Assembly (NCBI GenBank): GCA_025201765.1
Contig: MU623605.1
Span: 1-28,503 of the forward strand
Length of the DNA stretch: 28,503 nucleotides
Reading direction: 5' to 3'
Source: Daldinia sp. FL1419
Taxonomy: Eukaryota > Ascomycota > Sordariomycetes > Xylariales > Hypoxylaceae
Under the pieces are notes generated by a model. The model was not told the origin of the DNA. It ran no database searches and worked only from the letters and a program-made list of their open reading frames with translations. Each line of letters begins with the position of its first letter. Position 1 is the stretch's first letter. Made by a program: the position numbers and the translations under genes. Positions 1 to 9,969 of the stretch are shown here, in pieces.

Positions 1-866
1 TTAAATTTAAATTTAAATTAAATTAAATTAACCTTAAATAAATAAATATAATATTAAGTTAGGTAATTATTATAATATATAAAATTAAATTTATTTTTTA
101 TTAATATTATTATATTGATTAAAGTAAGGCCATTTTTATATAAGGTAATAACTTTTCTTTTATTATAAATATTTTAAGGATTTTTTAAATTATTTTTATT
201 AAATTAATAATTTTATTAATATAAATAAATTAATTTAATTAAATTTAATATTATATTTAATTTTAAACTATTTTAATTTTAAAGAATTATTATAATTTAT
301 TATTTTTAATTAATTTATATTATTTTTTAAATTTAGAAATAATTAATTTAATTTTTAATTTAACCTCCTTTTAATATATTATAATAATATTATCTATATA
401 TATAAAAAAAGAATTTTATTTTTAATAAATATATATAATTTTTAGGATATTAAGGTAAAACTAAATTCTTTTAAAATTTATAAAAATTTTTATTACCAAA
501 AAAAAAGCAATTTTTAAAAATTGTAAAATATTTTAATAATGTAAAATATTTTTTTTAATTATTAATATCTTTAAAACATATATATAAATATATTTTTTTT
601 AAATTTTATATTTATAAACATATTTATTATATCATATTATATAAATTCAAAATTATATTTAACTATTATTACCATTAATATTCAAAAATCTTTTTTAATA
701 AATGTTAAAACATAGATTTCCTTATTACCAATTACTTACTAATCTTTTCTTACTATTAAATATACTTTATATTATTAAAGAAAATTATATTTATTAATTT
801 TATAAATATAAATTTATATATATCTAAATACCTATTTATTCTTATATTAATTATTTAATTATAATA
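1..866 (-). pseudogene. Copia-1 reverse transcriptase relic (Ty1/copia pol, downstream piece)
   Basis: Read on the minus strand from 866 to 1, this is the reverse transcriptase of a Ty1/copia polyprotein, broken by many stops. In order I see a degraded VWVYxYKFDKH-type entry (YIWIYIYKINK, the Trp now a stop, about 780-830), the LVVRGDQQ equivalent, then FELIxYDIINMF with the first catalytic Asp kept (619-636), the RSPLLW equivalent (KLLFFW), the YVDD box as YIDN (389-400, second Asp changed to Asn), an LQWFLGI equivalent, and near the left edge a match to the YQRKIGSLLYA...TRPDIAF segment. It continues beyond position 1. The changes fit G-to-A and C-to-T. It is the continuation of the pieces at 12205-12949 and 16204-17700. 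Family assignment rests on motif order; I am confident of copia RT. Confidence 0.85.
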
Positions 867-952
867 CTAGTTTTTTAGGATTGGTTGCTTCATGACCAAT
901 TAGCCATTTAGGACCAATTAATCTTATTATATTATTATTAATTTAATATTTA
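867..952. mobile_element. Left arm of a possible terminal-inverted-repeat element
   Basis: This short stretch is richer in G and C than its surroundings. It holds GACCAATTAGCC followed by a second GGACCAATTA nine bases on. Read as its reverse complement it resembles the segment at 12150-12204: both contain GCTAATTGGTCA followed by an ATGA(C/A)GCAA-like block, although the right arm has a few extra bases between the two. Copia-1 coding similarity stops at the outer edge of this arm (about 866) and resumes outside the right arm (about 12205). The arms therefore look like the two ends of one insertion, later opened by LTR elements. A possible TA duplication sits at both outer edges. No transposase is seen, so class and exact ends are inference. 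Confidence 0.45.
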
Positions 953-956
953 ATAA

Positions 957-1065
957 TAAATTAAAATAATATAATTATATAATTAAAACTACCCTATAAA
1001 ATTTTATTAACCTTTATAAAATAAACCCTTTTAAAATTTCTATAAATTTTTTAAAATATAAATAA
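957..1065 (+). repeat. LTR copy, 5' part (left of LINE A)
   Basis: The first 20 bases align without gaps to the TGAACCGGGGTAGTGTGATT start of the better preserved LTR at 24363, differing only by transitions and a few other changes. The following CTACCC block and the AACCCTT...AAATTTCTA block are also shared. The copy is interrupted at 1065 by LINE A and resumes at 2819. It is the outermost left member of the LTR array, and is so rich in A and T that only the alignment with better copies identifies it. Confidence 0.7.
1053..1065. repeat. Target-site duplication of LINE A, left copy
   Basis: AAAATATAAATAA here is repeated exactly at 2806-2818, immediately after the TAAA-rich tail of LINE A. 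Sequence before this copy and after the other one is continuous LTR, so the pair marks one insertion. Low complexity lowers the weight of the match itself; the LTR continuity supports it. Confidence 0.75.
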
Positions 1066-1066
1066 A

Positions 1067-1510
1067 GGGTTCCTGGAATAAACATTCCTAGGTACAGATG
1101 TGGTGAAAGGGAAACAACACAGCATATAATTCTTAAATATCCCAAATACGCTCCAGCACAGGCCCGCTTCAAACGGAATTTAACCCCAAGAACTTTCTTA
1201 ATTAATACAGATTATAAAAGAGCGTTATTCAACCTTAATAAAACCCCGCTAATAACCTATTAATTTCTTAAATAAATTCAATTACTTATGTATAGAATAA
1301 TATTACGATTTACTTAGCGCAAATGTTTCCAGAAACTTCGAGCTAAATAGGAAGAACCCACAATTAAATAAAAGGATATAGGTAACAATATACTGGTGGG
1401 GTCCTCTAGAAGGACCACATCTACCTCGTCAGGGCTTAAGCCTGGGTACACCAGGAAGTCGCTGAGGATCTGCAGCGGATTGTCATCAGGGAATAGTAAA
1501 ATATTCAATA
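1067..1510 (+). pseudogene. LINE A ORF2 C-terminus with CRCG/H/C zinc motif (fragment)
   Basis: The frame through 1078-1260 reads as the cysteine-rich C-terminus of a Tad1-type LINE ORF2: RYRCGERETTQHIILKYP (from 1090), where the Tyr before RCG and the Tyr before the final Pro stand for Cys codons hit by RIP, followed by KYAPAQARF and LTPRTFLINTD and ending at TAA 1261. After two stops the same strand stays readable through the G/C-richer stretch at 1320-1500, probably the rest of the C-terminal tail. The upstream domains are absent because the copy is 5'-truncated. An open frame on the opposite strand (1314-1508) is a by-product of this less mutated stretch. Confidence 0.75.
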
Positions 1511-2779
1511 TTAATTAAACCTTTTAAATAAAAGATCGTTATAATAATAATATATAAGAATAATATAGATTATTAGGGATAAAATAATATATATATGCTT
1601 TCCTCCAAAATTAATTCTTTTATAAACCTTATATTATAATTAATAAATATTAATAAAACAAATATAAAATAGGATTATATTGTAAAATAATTATAATATT
1701 AATAATATTAAAATAAATAATCTTCCTAAAATTATTAAAATATATAAGAGTTATAGACCTAATAAATAAAGGATTAAATATAATAAAAATAATTATTAAA
1801 TATTATTAATAATTTTTTAATAAATTTCTCAAAAGTTTAAAAATTTTTAAAAAATTATAATAAAACTTTAATAATTAATTCCTAAAATTACGCCAGAAAG
1901 GTATAACCATATTCTTTATGCAATTTCTTATTTTTAATAAGTAAATTGTTTTTATAATATGCAATTACACCAAAGTTATAATCCTAGTGTAATATAATAT
2001 TAAAATAACATATTAAATTTAAAATATTATAATAATTTCTAGTAAAAAGATTAAAATATTTAAGGAAAATTAATAATAAGATAACATCAGAGAAATAACA
2101 GAATATTTATAAATATATAAGCTTTTTTTTGTTTAACGTAATATATATAAAAAAATAAAATAAATTTTTCGAAACAATATTGGACCGTAAATGCAATAAA
2201 TATAATAATATTATATTACAATATTATAAAACATAAATAAAATATATAAAAAAAATTGAGATTAATTAAGAAAAATTACAGGTTAATAATACTATTTTAA
2301 ACTATTTTAGAAAATAAATATAATATTATAATATTAAAAAGAAAATTATAAAAATAAAAATATATAATAACTTTTTATAAAAATATAAAGTTATTTATAT
2401 ATATTTATATCTTATACAAACTACATACATTTTAATCCTCCCTTAAAACAATTTTTTTACAATATAATAATATTTTTATTATTTATTAAAAAAAATAATA
2501 AAACTATTTTAAACCTCATTATTATCCCATATATAAACTGCTATTATATTATTTCATATAATTAACATTATAACATATAAAATATTTTTCTATATTAAAA
2601 TTTAATTATTTTTATTAAAAAATAAATTTTAATAAAAATATAAAATAAAATTAAAATTATAATAATATAATTTATTTAAATAGGTAACGGGTAGGTTTTC
2701 TCCGGAACACAATTCTTACCCGGAATAAATACCAAAAGATAGACCAGATACCTGTAATATATTTTAGGTAAATCAGGAT

Positions 2780-2805
2780 AATAATAAATAAATAAATAAA
2801 TAAAT
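2780..2805 (+). repeat. TAAA/AATA tail of LINE A
   Basis: A run of AATA/TAAA tetranucleotides ends the element directly before the right target-site duplication. The same tail type ends LINE B at 11304-11327. Short A-rich tandem tails are typical of non-LTR retrotransposon 3' ends. Confidence 0.8.
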
Positions 2806-2818
2806 AAAATATAAATAA
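2806..2818. repeat. Target-site duplication of LINE A, right copy
   Basis: Exact match to 1053-1065; LTR sequence resumes at 2819 with the GCTTCCAAAAGTTATTT block that follows the AAATATAAATAAG block in other LTR copies. Confidence 0.75.
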
Positions 2819-3060
2819 GCTTCCAAAAGTTATTTTTTTATCTAATTAATTCAAATTTAATATAATTTTTTAAAAATTATTTTAATAAAATTATTTTTAT
2901 ATTTTTAATTAAATTCCTTTTTTAATTATTTTTATAATTAAGTCACCCTAATTATATAAGTTTTTTATTTTTTTTTATTTTTTTTTTATTATTTTTTATT
3001 AATTTTTATTAATTTTCTTTGTAAAGGCAAATACTTATAAAAGGTTATAATATAATTACA
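2819..3060 (+). repeat. LTR copy, continuation right of LINE A (degraded)
   Basis: Continues the LTR begun at 957. The AAAGTTATTTTTTTATCTAATTAATTCAAA block corresponds to AGAGTTGTCTTTCTTATCTAATC in the copy at 14016. From about 2860 to 3010 the sequence is nearly pure A and T with long T runs and can only be assigned by position. A 22-bp AT-rich start motif is duplicated at about 3045-3085, where the next LTR begins. Confidence 0.5.
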
Positions 3061-3063
3061 TAA

Positions 3064-3153
3064 TTGAATAATATAATTATATAATTAAATCTATAAAACC
3101 TTATTAGCTTCTATAGAATCAACCCTTCTAAAGTTTCTACAAACTTTTAAAAT
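3064..3153 (+). repeat. LTR start leading into the tandem array
   Basis: TGAATAATATAATTATATAA and the following AACCCTTCTAAAGTTTCTAC correspond to the first 100 bases of the LTR family, with a few bases missing near the start. It runs directly into the first unit of the 3154-3900 array. Confidence 0.55.
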
Positions 3154-3905
3154 ATAAATAAGTTTTTAGGAGTTGTTTTCTTATCTAATCAACTTATATT
3201 CTCAAATATAAATATATTTTTAAATATAAAATTATTAATTTTTTATAATAATAAGTTGGGGTGATAGGGTTAGGATAAAATCTATTAATTTAATGTTTTT
3301 TAGTACGTAAATAAGTTTTTAAGAATTATTTTCTTATTTAATTAGTTTAAATTCTTAAATACAGAATTGTTAATTTTCCATAAAACTTTATATAATAAAA
3401 ATGTAAGGTTAGGGCATATCTTACAAAAGCTATTAAAGCTTTTATTTAATTAAAATTTATATTTAATATAAATAAACCCTCAGAAATTATTTTCTTATTT
3501 AATTAACTTAAATTCTTAAAAATAAAATTATTAATTTTCAATAGAGATTTATATGATAAAATTGTAAAATATATCTTATAAAAGTTATTAAAACTTATAT
3601 TTAATATAAATAAATCCTTAAAAATTATTTTCCTATTTGATCAACTTAAATTAAAATACCCCCAATTATTAGTTTTTCTATAAAAATTTATACGATGAAG
3701 TGTAGGGCATATCTTACAAGAATTCTTATTTAAATAAATAAATTTTTAAAAGTTATTTTTTTATTTAATTAATTTAAGTTTTTAATAATAAAATTATTAA
3801 TTTTTAAAACTATAAAATTTCGTATAATAAAAGTGTAGGGTTAAGGCATATTTTATAGGAGTTATTAAAGTTTAAATTTAATATAAATAAATTGTTTTTT
3901 ATTTG
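3154..3905 (+). repeat. Tandem array of LTR-derived units of about 130-160 bp
   Basis: Units begin with ATAAATAA(G/A) at about 3154, 3308, 3469, 3606, 3734 and 3883. Most units contain, in order, a TTTAAGAATTATTTTCTTATTTAATT block from the LTR interior, a TAATTTTC...AAACTTTATA block, and a GTGTAGGGCATATCTTACAA...GCTATTAAAG block from the LTR 3' end. Each unit is thus an LTR with its first part of about 110 bp and its middle removed. Unit length varies and copies differ mainly by transitions. No coding capacity is apparent. Confidence 0.75.
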
Positions 3906-4136
3906 ATTAGCTTAAATAAAGATATATTTAATTATAAATATTTTTTTAAATTTTAAATTTTTAATATATTTTTTTACTTTTTATTAACTTATCAACTACT
4001 TTATTAACTCTTATTAACTCTTATTAATTATTATTAATTATTTATTAATTTTTTATTAATTTTATATAATAATTTATTAGAAAAATTTTAATATAATATA
4101 CCAAATTTCATCCTAAATAATTTTATATAAATATAT
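3906..4136. other. AT-rich stretch, no feature recognised
   Basis: Nearly pure A and T, with a short repeat of TTATTAACTC/TTATTAATTA pentamer-like motifs at about 3980-4075. No coding similarity or LTR block can be assigned. Confidence 0.4.
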
Positions 4137-4583
4137 TAAATTAATAAAATATAATTAAAGAATAAATCCTACCCTACAAAAATATTATTAACCTCCATAA
4201 AATCGAACCTTCCAAAATCTCCATAATTTTTTTAATTATAATTAAATCCTTAAGAATTATTTTTCTTATTTAATTAATTCAAACTCTTCAAATTTTACAG
4301 ATTTTATTTGATTAACAGAAGCTTATTATAGTCCTTATAAAATTTTTTTTATAAAACCTTCGTACAATAATATACATTTTTTCAATCCTCTTTTAAATAT
4401 ATCTTCTTATAATGCGCTATTATTTATAAATAATCATATATAACAATCTTTCTACCCAATCATTCTATTATTCTCCTTAGGATATAATCACTTTACATCT
4501 TCTAACTTATATAACCTCTAACCTATTATAAATTAATTAAAGTATAGGGTATATTTTACAAGAGTTATTAAAGTTTTTATTTA
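4137..4583 (+). repeat. Solo-like LTR copy, heavily mutated, about 447 bp
   Basis: Its 38-bp start aligns without gaps to that of the LTR at 24363, reaching the shared CCTACCC. Interior blocks ATCTTCTTATAATGCGCTA and CCTTAGGATATAATCACTTTACATCTTCTAAC follow, as does the end block TATAGGGTATATTTTACAAGAG...ATTTA (GTTCA in better copies). ATAT precedes the copy and ATAA follows it. It is one member of a head-to-tail series in the same orientation. Confidence 0.75.
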
Positions 4584-4592
4584 ATAATTAAA

Positions 4593-4909
4593 GTTTATAT
4601 TTAATATATAAGCCCTTAAAAGTTGTTTTTTATTTAATTAAATCAAATTCTCAAGCATAAAATCATTAATTTTTCTTATAGAACTTTATACAATAATATA
4701 TACCTTTTTTACTTTTTATTAAATATAACTACTTAAGAACGCACTACCATTATTAAACTATTATTTTTATTAATTTTTTATTTAATTATTTTAATACCTT
4801 TTTTAAAATATAATTAATTTATATCTTTTATCTTATATAACCTTTAGTTTGTTATGGGGTAATTAAAATGTAAGGTATATCTTGTAAAAGTTATTAAAGC
4901 TCCTATTCA
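4593..4909 (+). repeat. 5'-truncated LTR unit
   Basis: Starts at the TATAAGCCCTTAAAAGTTG block, which lies about 110 bp inside the full LTR, and ends with AAAGCTCCTATTCA, the LTR 3' end. It lacks the LTR start and directly follows the copy ending at 4583. Confidence 0.7.
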
Positions 4910-5034
4910 ATATATAGGCTTTTAGGAATTAATTTTTGTTTAATTAGATTAAGCTTTTCAAAATCATCAATTTTTCTTATAATTTTTTATAATAATTTAT
5001 GATTTCTTTTTTTTATTAAATATATTTATTATTT
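4910..5034 (+). repeat. 5'-truncated LTR unit, left half (split by LINE B)
   Basis: Begins at ATATAGGCTTTTAGGAATTA and is interrupted at 5034 by LINE B. The rest of this unit is at 11341-11463, where the TTAAACGCCAGTAACCAC block (better copies: TACGCGCTACCATTGGCAAG) and the LTR end follow. Confidence 0.7.
5022..5034. repeat. Target-site duplication of LINE B, left copy
   Basis: ATATTTATTATTT is repeated exactly at 11328-11340 directly after the LINE B tail. The LTR unit is continuous across the two when the element is left out. Confidence 0.8.
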
Positions 5035-5559
5035 GATGGAAATTGGGAAAAAAAATATAGAAATTGAGTTTTTTAATTATCTTTTTACAAAATCTTCATA
5101 AAAAACCATATAATTTAATTCATTAAAAATCTAACATTATAATAAATTACAAAAAGGCATTACATTACATACACAATGGCAACACCATTAAAAAGAAATA
5201 AAAAGGATAATATATAGATAATAGATAATCAAATCCATAACCTAAATAAACCTGCCTCAAAAACCACCACCACAAAGAAAAGGAAAAATAAAATAAAAAT
5301 AAAAATTAAATTTAATAAAATAAATATAATTATAATATTAATTAATAAATTAATAAAAATAATTAAATTTAAAATTAATAATTTAATAAAAGAAATAAAA
5401 ATAGAAATTAAAAAGATAATAAACACGTAGAAGATATATATCAACATCATAATATTTACAAAATAAAAACAATAATAAAACAATATTCCCAAATTAAATA
5501 AAATAAAAAAATTAATTAAAAAAATAATAAATAAAGAATTAAAATTAATAAATAATATT

Positions 5560-6640
5560 AAGAAATTGCAAGAACAATCTTAGGCTGCAGTTATTAAAAA
5601 TACAACTAAACCTTAAACCCCTACCATTACAATACCAACCCATTTCCAACACAAAATTATAGTTAAAATAATAATAAAATCATAAGAAATATTAAAAAAA
5701 AACCCCAAAAAAATTATATAAATTATTAATAATACAATTAATAAAAATAAAACTATAACAACACACCAACTCCACAATAATAATATTATAATAATATTCT
5801 AACCCAAAATTAAATAATATAAAAAAAACCAAAATTAAATCAAAAAAACATTTAATTAAAAAATAACTAAAACAAATAAGATCTTTATAATAATTATTAA
5901 AAACTTAAAAATAACCAACTTAAAAAATATCCACACCAACCTACAAAATTTAATAAAAACCTTTTTAAAAAAAAACAAAATTAAAATCCTTAAAATTAAC
6001 CCCATATTTAAAAAACATTTAAAAACCAAATTTATTACCTTAATTATAAAAATTAATAAATTAAATATAACCTATTAATTTTACATTAATAGACTATTAT
6101 AAAAAATTAAACTTCACCTTTACAAACCATTTATAAAAAATATAAAAATAATATAATATTTTAAATGTTTCCATTTTAAACACATCATAAAATATTATAA
6201 AAAACAATTTAAATACAGCAAATATACAAACCTTACCTATAAAAAAAATAATTTAACATGTAAGGTATTAAAAAAATATCAGAATTATAGTGGGACACAC
6301 AAGATATAAAATCTAAAATACCTAAAAATAATTAAATAAAAAAATGTAACAAAAAAAACATACACATACAAACTAAAACAATTTAAAGAAAAAAATAATA
6401 CCAATTATATTCTTAACATATATAACGCCATATATAATGGTTTTACACTAATAATTCCAAAAAAAATAAGAAACTACACCTCCAATAAAGAAAAAACATA
6501 AAACTCCCAGAATAAAAGTGTTTCGGATTTTTCCAAAACAATCACTACAATAAATAACACTCCCAAATTGGAAACAAAAATAAAAAGCAGATCCTACACA
6601 AAAACTCATTTAAAAATAAAATTTAATAATAATATTCTTT
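5560..6640 (+). pseudogene. LINE B ORF1 (gag-like, zinc knuckles), degraded
   Basis: ORF1 of Tad1-type LINEs makes an RNA-binding gag-like protein. The best evidence is the frame 6166-6300. After a first CF..F segment comes Y-x2-Y-x4-Y-x6-C (Tyr codons TAT/TAC standing for TGY Cys or CAY His), then Y-x2-Y-SGT-H, which ancestrally reads as C-x2-C-x4-H-x6-C and C-x2-C-x3-H. These spacings are those of the second and third knuckles of fungal LINE gag. The first knuckle does not fit well. Start and end are approximate because stops and AT drift hide them. Confidence 0.65.
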
Positions 6641-6689
6641 TAATCCAAAATTTCTTTTATTAAGAAAATCCTGCTACAACAACAACTTC

Positions 6690-9600
6690 TAATTAGGATT
6701 ACCTTAAAAAAAATAATAAATCCCTTAAAAATATTATATAAATTATATATAAAATTATATAATTATTATAATATATTAAAATATAAAAAAAAACTATTAA
6801 ATCATATTTCAAACCTTTAAAAATAAAGAAATACTAAATATAATAACTATCCAAGAACTTCATTTTAATAATGGTAGATTAAATTATCCTTAATTTAATA
6901 ACTACAAATTAATGTAATATAATATAAATTAAATCATAATTTATATATATAAAAAAATTAATTTAAAAAATTGAAAAAAAAAAAACGGGCTACAATTAAA
7001 TTACAATATTAATTTAAATAAAATCCAATACCCTTATTATATAATTAATATATATAAAACCAAACTTTAACCACAAATACTTACCATTATCAGAATTAAT
7101 ATTAAAAAATTTTTAAAATATAAATATAATAATAGGAAATTTTAATATATATTATTCCCTATAAAATAAAAAAGAAAAAATATCCCAATATATTTCCAAG
7201 ATCCTTAAGCTAACAATCCAATAGAACCTCAAACTCACCACAAAAATAAAAACAATAACTAAACAAACACAGAATCACAAAAATTTAACACTAAACTTAA
7301 CATAAATAAACAAAAGATTTAAATACTCAAAATCAAAGCCTTTTAATTAAGAAAAATCTAATCATATTACTTAATACCTCAATATCATCATACCATACCC
7401 AAACCCAATCCAAAACCAACCCAAACTAAAAGGTTAGGTATAAAAACACCTAAACAAAAGACTTACAAAAATAGAAACATAAAATATAAACATGCCAAAA
7501 AAATAAACAATCCTAAAAAACTTAACAAATATATAAAATACCTTATCAAAAAACTAAAAAAAATTATTTTAACTACAACCCCGCACCGCACCCGGCCTAT
7601 AGCACAACTGGTACCATAATAAAATAACAAAATTAAAATATTCCATAAAAAAATAAAAGAAATATATAAATAATAGATAAATTAAAAAACGTAAAAACAT
7701 TAGGAAGCCTTTAGTAAAGTTTAGGCAATACTAAAAAAAACTATAAATAAAGTTAAAAGAAATAATTAAAGATTAATCTTAATAAAAACTTTAAAAGATA
7801 ATAAAATCCTATAAAAGATAAAAAAATAAGCCAAATTATATAATTAGCAACTTATTAAAGAAGAAAGCCTTCCAACACTACATCATCAACCTAACGAAAA
7901 ATCGTAAACTATAAACAAAAAAGAAAAAAATATAATGTTGGGGGAAAGATTTTTCCCAAACCCCACAACTAATTTATTAGATATCCCCAACCCCACCACG
8001 TAACTGGAAAAACCCTAAGAAAATAAATTTAATATATTTAAAAAAATAAAACCAAAAAAAATAAAAATAATCCTAAGAATAATTAAATTGTAGAAAATTA
8101 TTAGTAAGGATTTGTTACCAATGGGGTTTTTTAAGGCATATAAAAAACAATTATTTAAAATATTTACCATAATCGCAACACAAAATTTCATACTCAAATA
8201 CTACCCAAAGGCATTTTATAAAACTATAATAATAATATTATTGAAGCTTAGAAAATCTAAAAAAGAAAAAAACCTCCTAGGCATTTATAAGCTAATATCC
8301 TTCTTAAAGATTATAAATAAAATAATTAAAAAAATAATAATAAATTATATTACAAAAATGGTGGAATAATATTAATTATTTCCAGAAGGTTAAATAAAAA
8401 ACAAATTAATTAAATCCATAAAAATAACTATTAAAATAATAATAGAGATTATATATGCTACATAATGTATTAACGTTACAACATCATTCTTATAACTAAA
8501 TATTTCAGGTATTTTTAATAATATTATACCATAAAGGCTTACATACATATTATATTAAAAAAGGTACTTAATATAGGTAATAAATTAAGTAAATAATTTT
8601 ATAGAAAAATAAAAGGTACAATTAATCTTTAATAATAAAAAAGGCAAAACTTATTCCCTTACTACAAATATCCCATAAAATTCCTTATTATTACTTATCC
8701 TATTTATTATTTATATAATTACTTTATATAAAAAGTTAGATTAGGAAAATATTTTAATTATTAACTTTATGGATAATATAAATATATTAATAATAAAACA
8801 TTTTATAATTAAAAATTATATTAGGTTAGAATAAATATATAGAATATGCTTGAATTAGGTATAGAAATACAATATGATCTTTATAACATAAAAAAATAAA
8901 TTTATACATTTTATAAAAGTTTACTAAACATTAACTACAAAGATTAAATTAAATAATATAATTATTAAACCTAAAAAAAGTATTAGGTTCCTTGGAATAT
9001 AATTAAACAAGAAATTCAAGTAGAATAAATACCTAAAAACAATCAAAATAAAAATAAAAAAACAATAATACACCCTTTCCAAACTAACAATATCAATATA
9101 AGATTATAATACAACCCAAACAAAAGAAATTTATATAAAAATAATATAAAACATAATAACATATGGAATAGTAATGTGGTACACTCCAAACCAAAACCAT
9201 AAGGTAAAAAGCATTATTAAAAAATTAAATACCATTCAATCAACTTACCTACAAAAAATCAACAACACATATAAAATAACAAAAATATTACAATTAAAAA
9301 TAAAACTAAATTACCTCCTAATATATTTTTACTTAAATATAATAATAGTAATAGTTAAGTTCCATATAAGTAACAAAAGTTTTAACTTTAAAATTCAAGA
9401 AATAGGATAGAAAATTTAAAAATAAATGGAATTTTAGAGACTTAGGAAAAGGTGGGATCTCCTTATTATTACTTAAATATTAAATATATATATTATAAAA
9501 ATTAAAATTAATTAAAATATTAAATAAAAGGGATATCAATACCTTAAAAAAATTCTTTTAAATTATTAAATAAAAAAATAAAAATAATATAAAAAAGATA

Positions 9601-9965
9601 TTATTACATTAACAATTTAATTACCACTTTTTAATATAAAAATTAATAATTAATATTTTAACTTACAAAAATACAAAATATTAATATTACTATAAATACA
9701 TATTAAAAAAATAAAACTAAAAATTTTTTTATTTAATAAAAAAATTTTTAAAATAAATATTTTTAAGTATAAATATAGTAAAAGGGAAATAATACAGTAT
9801 ATAATTCTTAAATATTCCAAATATATTCCGGTACGGGCCTATCTTAAACAGAATTTAACCTTAAAAGCTTTTTTAATTAATATAAATTATAAAAAAACAT
9901 TATTTAATTCTAATAAAATTCTATTAATAATCTATTAGTTCCTTAAATAAATTTAATTATTTATA
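6690..9965 (+). pseudogene. LINE B ORF2 (endonuclease plus reverse transcriptase), degraded
   Basis: ORF2 would nick target DNA and copy the element RNA. Endonuclease: the GDFNxHHSLW box survives as GNFNIYYSL at 7132-7161, Asp changed to Asn. Reverse transcriptase: an open stretch at 8112-8369 begins LPMGFFKAYKK and contains KLRKSKKEKNL and YKLISFLKIINK, matching KPGK and YRPISLL; LNISGIFNN at 8496-8519 is the LDxSxAFD box with both Asp changed to Asn; IPxNSLLLLILF is the IPQGSPLSPILF box; FMDN at 8766-8777 is the (Y/F)xDD box; a RFLGI equivalent follows near 8985. YGIVMWYTPNQN (from about 9160) and LQKINNTYKITK match the thumb region. The C-terminal cysteine motif lies near 9770-9830. Ends are approximate. 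Confidence 0.85.
8112..8369 (+). pseudogene. Longest open stretch of LINE B reverse transcriptase
   Basis: 85 codons remain open here by chance survival. Conserved residues of the LINE RT N-terminal part are visible: LPMGFFK at the start, KTIIIIL then the KPGK equivalent KLRK, the YRPISLL equivalent YKLISFL, and INKIIKKIIINYITKM matching the usual xxKIxExIIxxRI. The first Met is not a biological start; the segment is internal to ORF2. Confidence 0.8.
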
Positions 9966-9969
9966 TATA

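Larger units (their letters stand above)
1066..2805 (+). mobile_element. LINE A: 5'-truncated Tad1-like LINE
   Basis: A 1.7-kb copy of only the 3' end of the same LINE family as the element at 5035-11327; it aligns with about 9743-11327 of that copy. It begins inside the C-terminal part of ORF2, runs through a long 3' untranslated region and ends in a TAATAAATAAATAAA-type tail (about 2780-2805). It is flanked by a 13-bp direct repeat and splits an LTR, as expected for target-primed reverse transcription with incomplete 5' extension. Compared with LINE B it lacks a block of about 155 bp (LINE B 10098-10255) and has an extra AT-rich block of about 300 bp (about 2235-2540). Parts of it (1080-1250 and 1390-1500) escaped most RIP and help to read LINE B. 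Confidence 0.85.

Noticed and set aside
1314..1508. 64-codon open frame on the minus strand with a non-biased composition
   Set aside because: It lies antisense to the C-terminal part of LINE A ORF2, in a patch that escaped RIP; the plus-strand reading aligns with LINE B and explains the sequence.
3154..3905. CRISPR-like array of regularly spaced repeats
   Set aside because: Units are long, contiguous, variable and clearly derived from LTR blocks; there are no unique spacers.
5229..5492. 87-codon minus-strand open frame rich in Ile, Leu and Phe, like a membrane protein
   Set aside because: Arises from a G-free plus strand: AAT, AAA and ATA runs read backwards as Ile/Phe/Leu. It sits inside the LINE B leader and has no start context or motif.
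8015..8197. 60-codon minus-strand open frame
   Set aside because: Antisense to the LINE B reverse transcriptase, which is supported by motifs on the plus strand.
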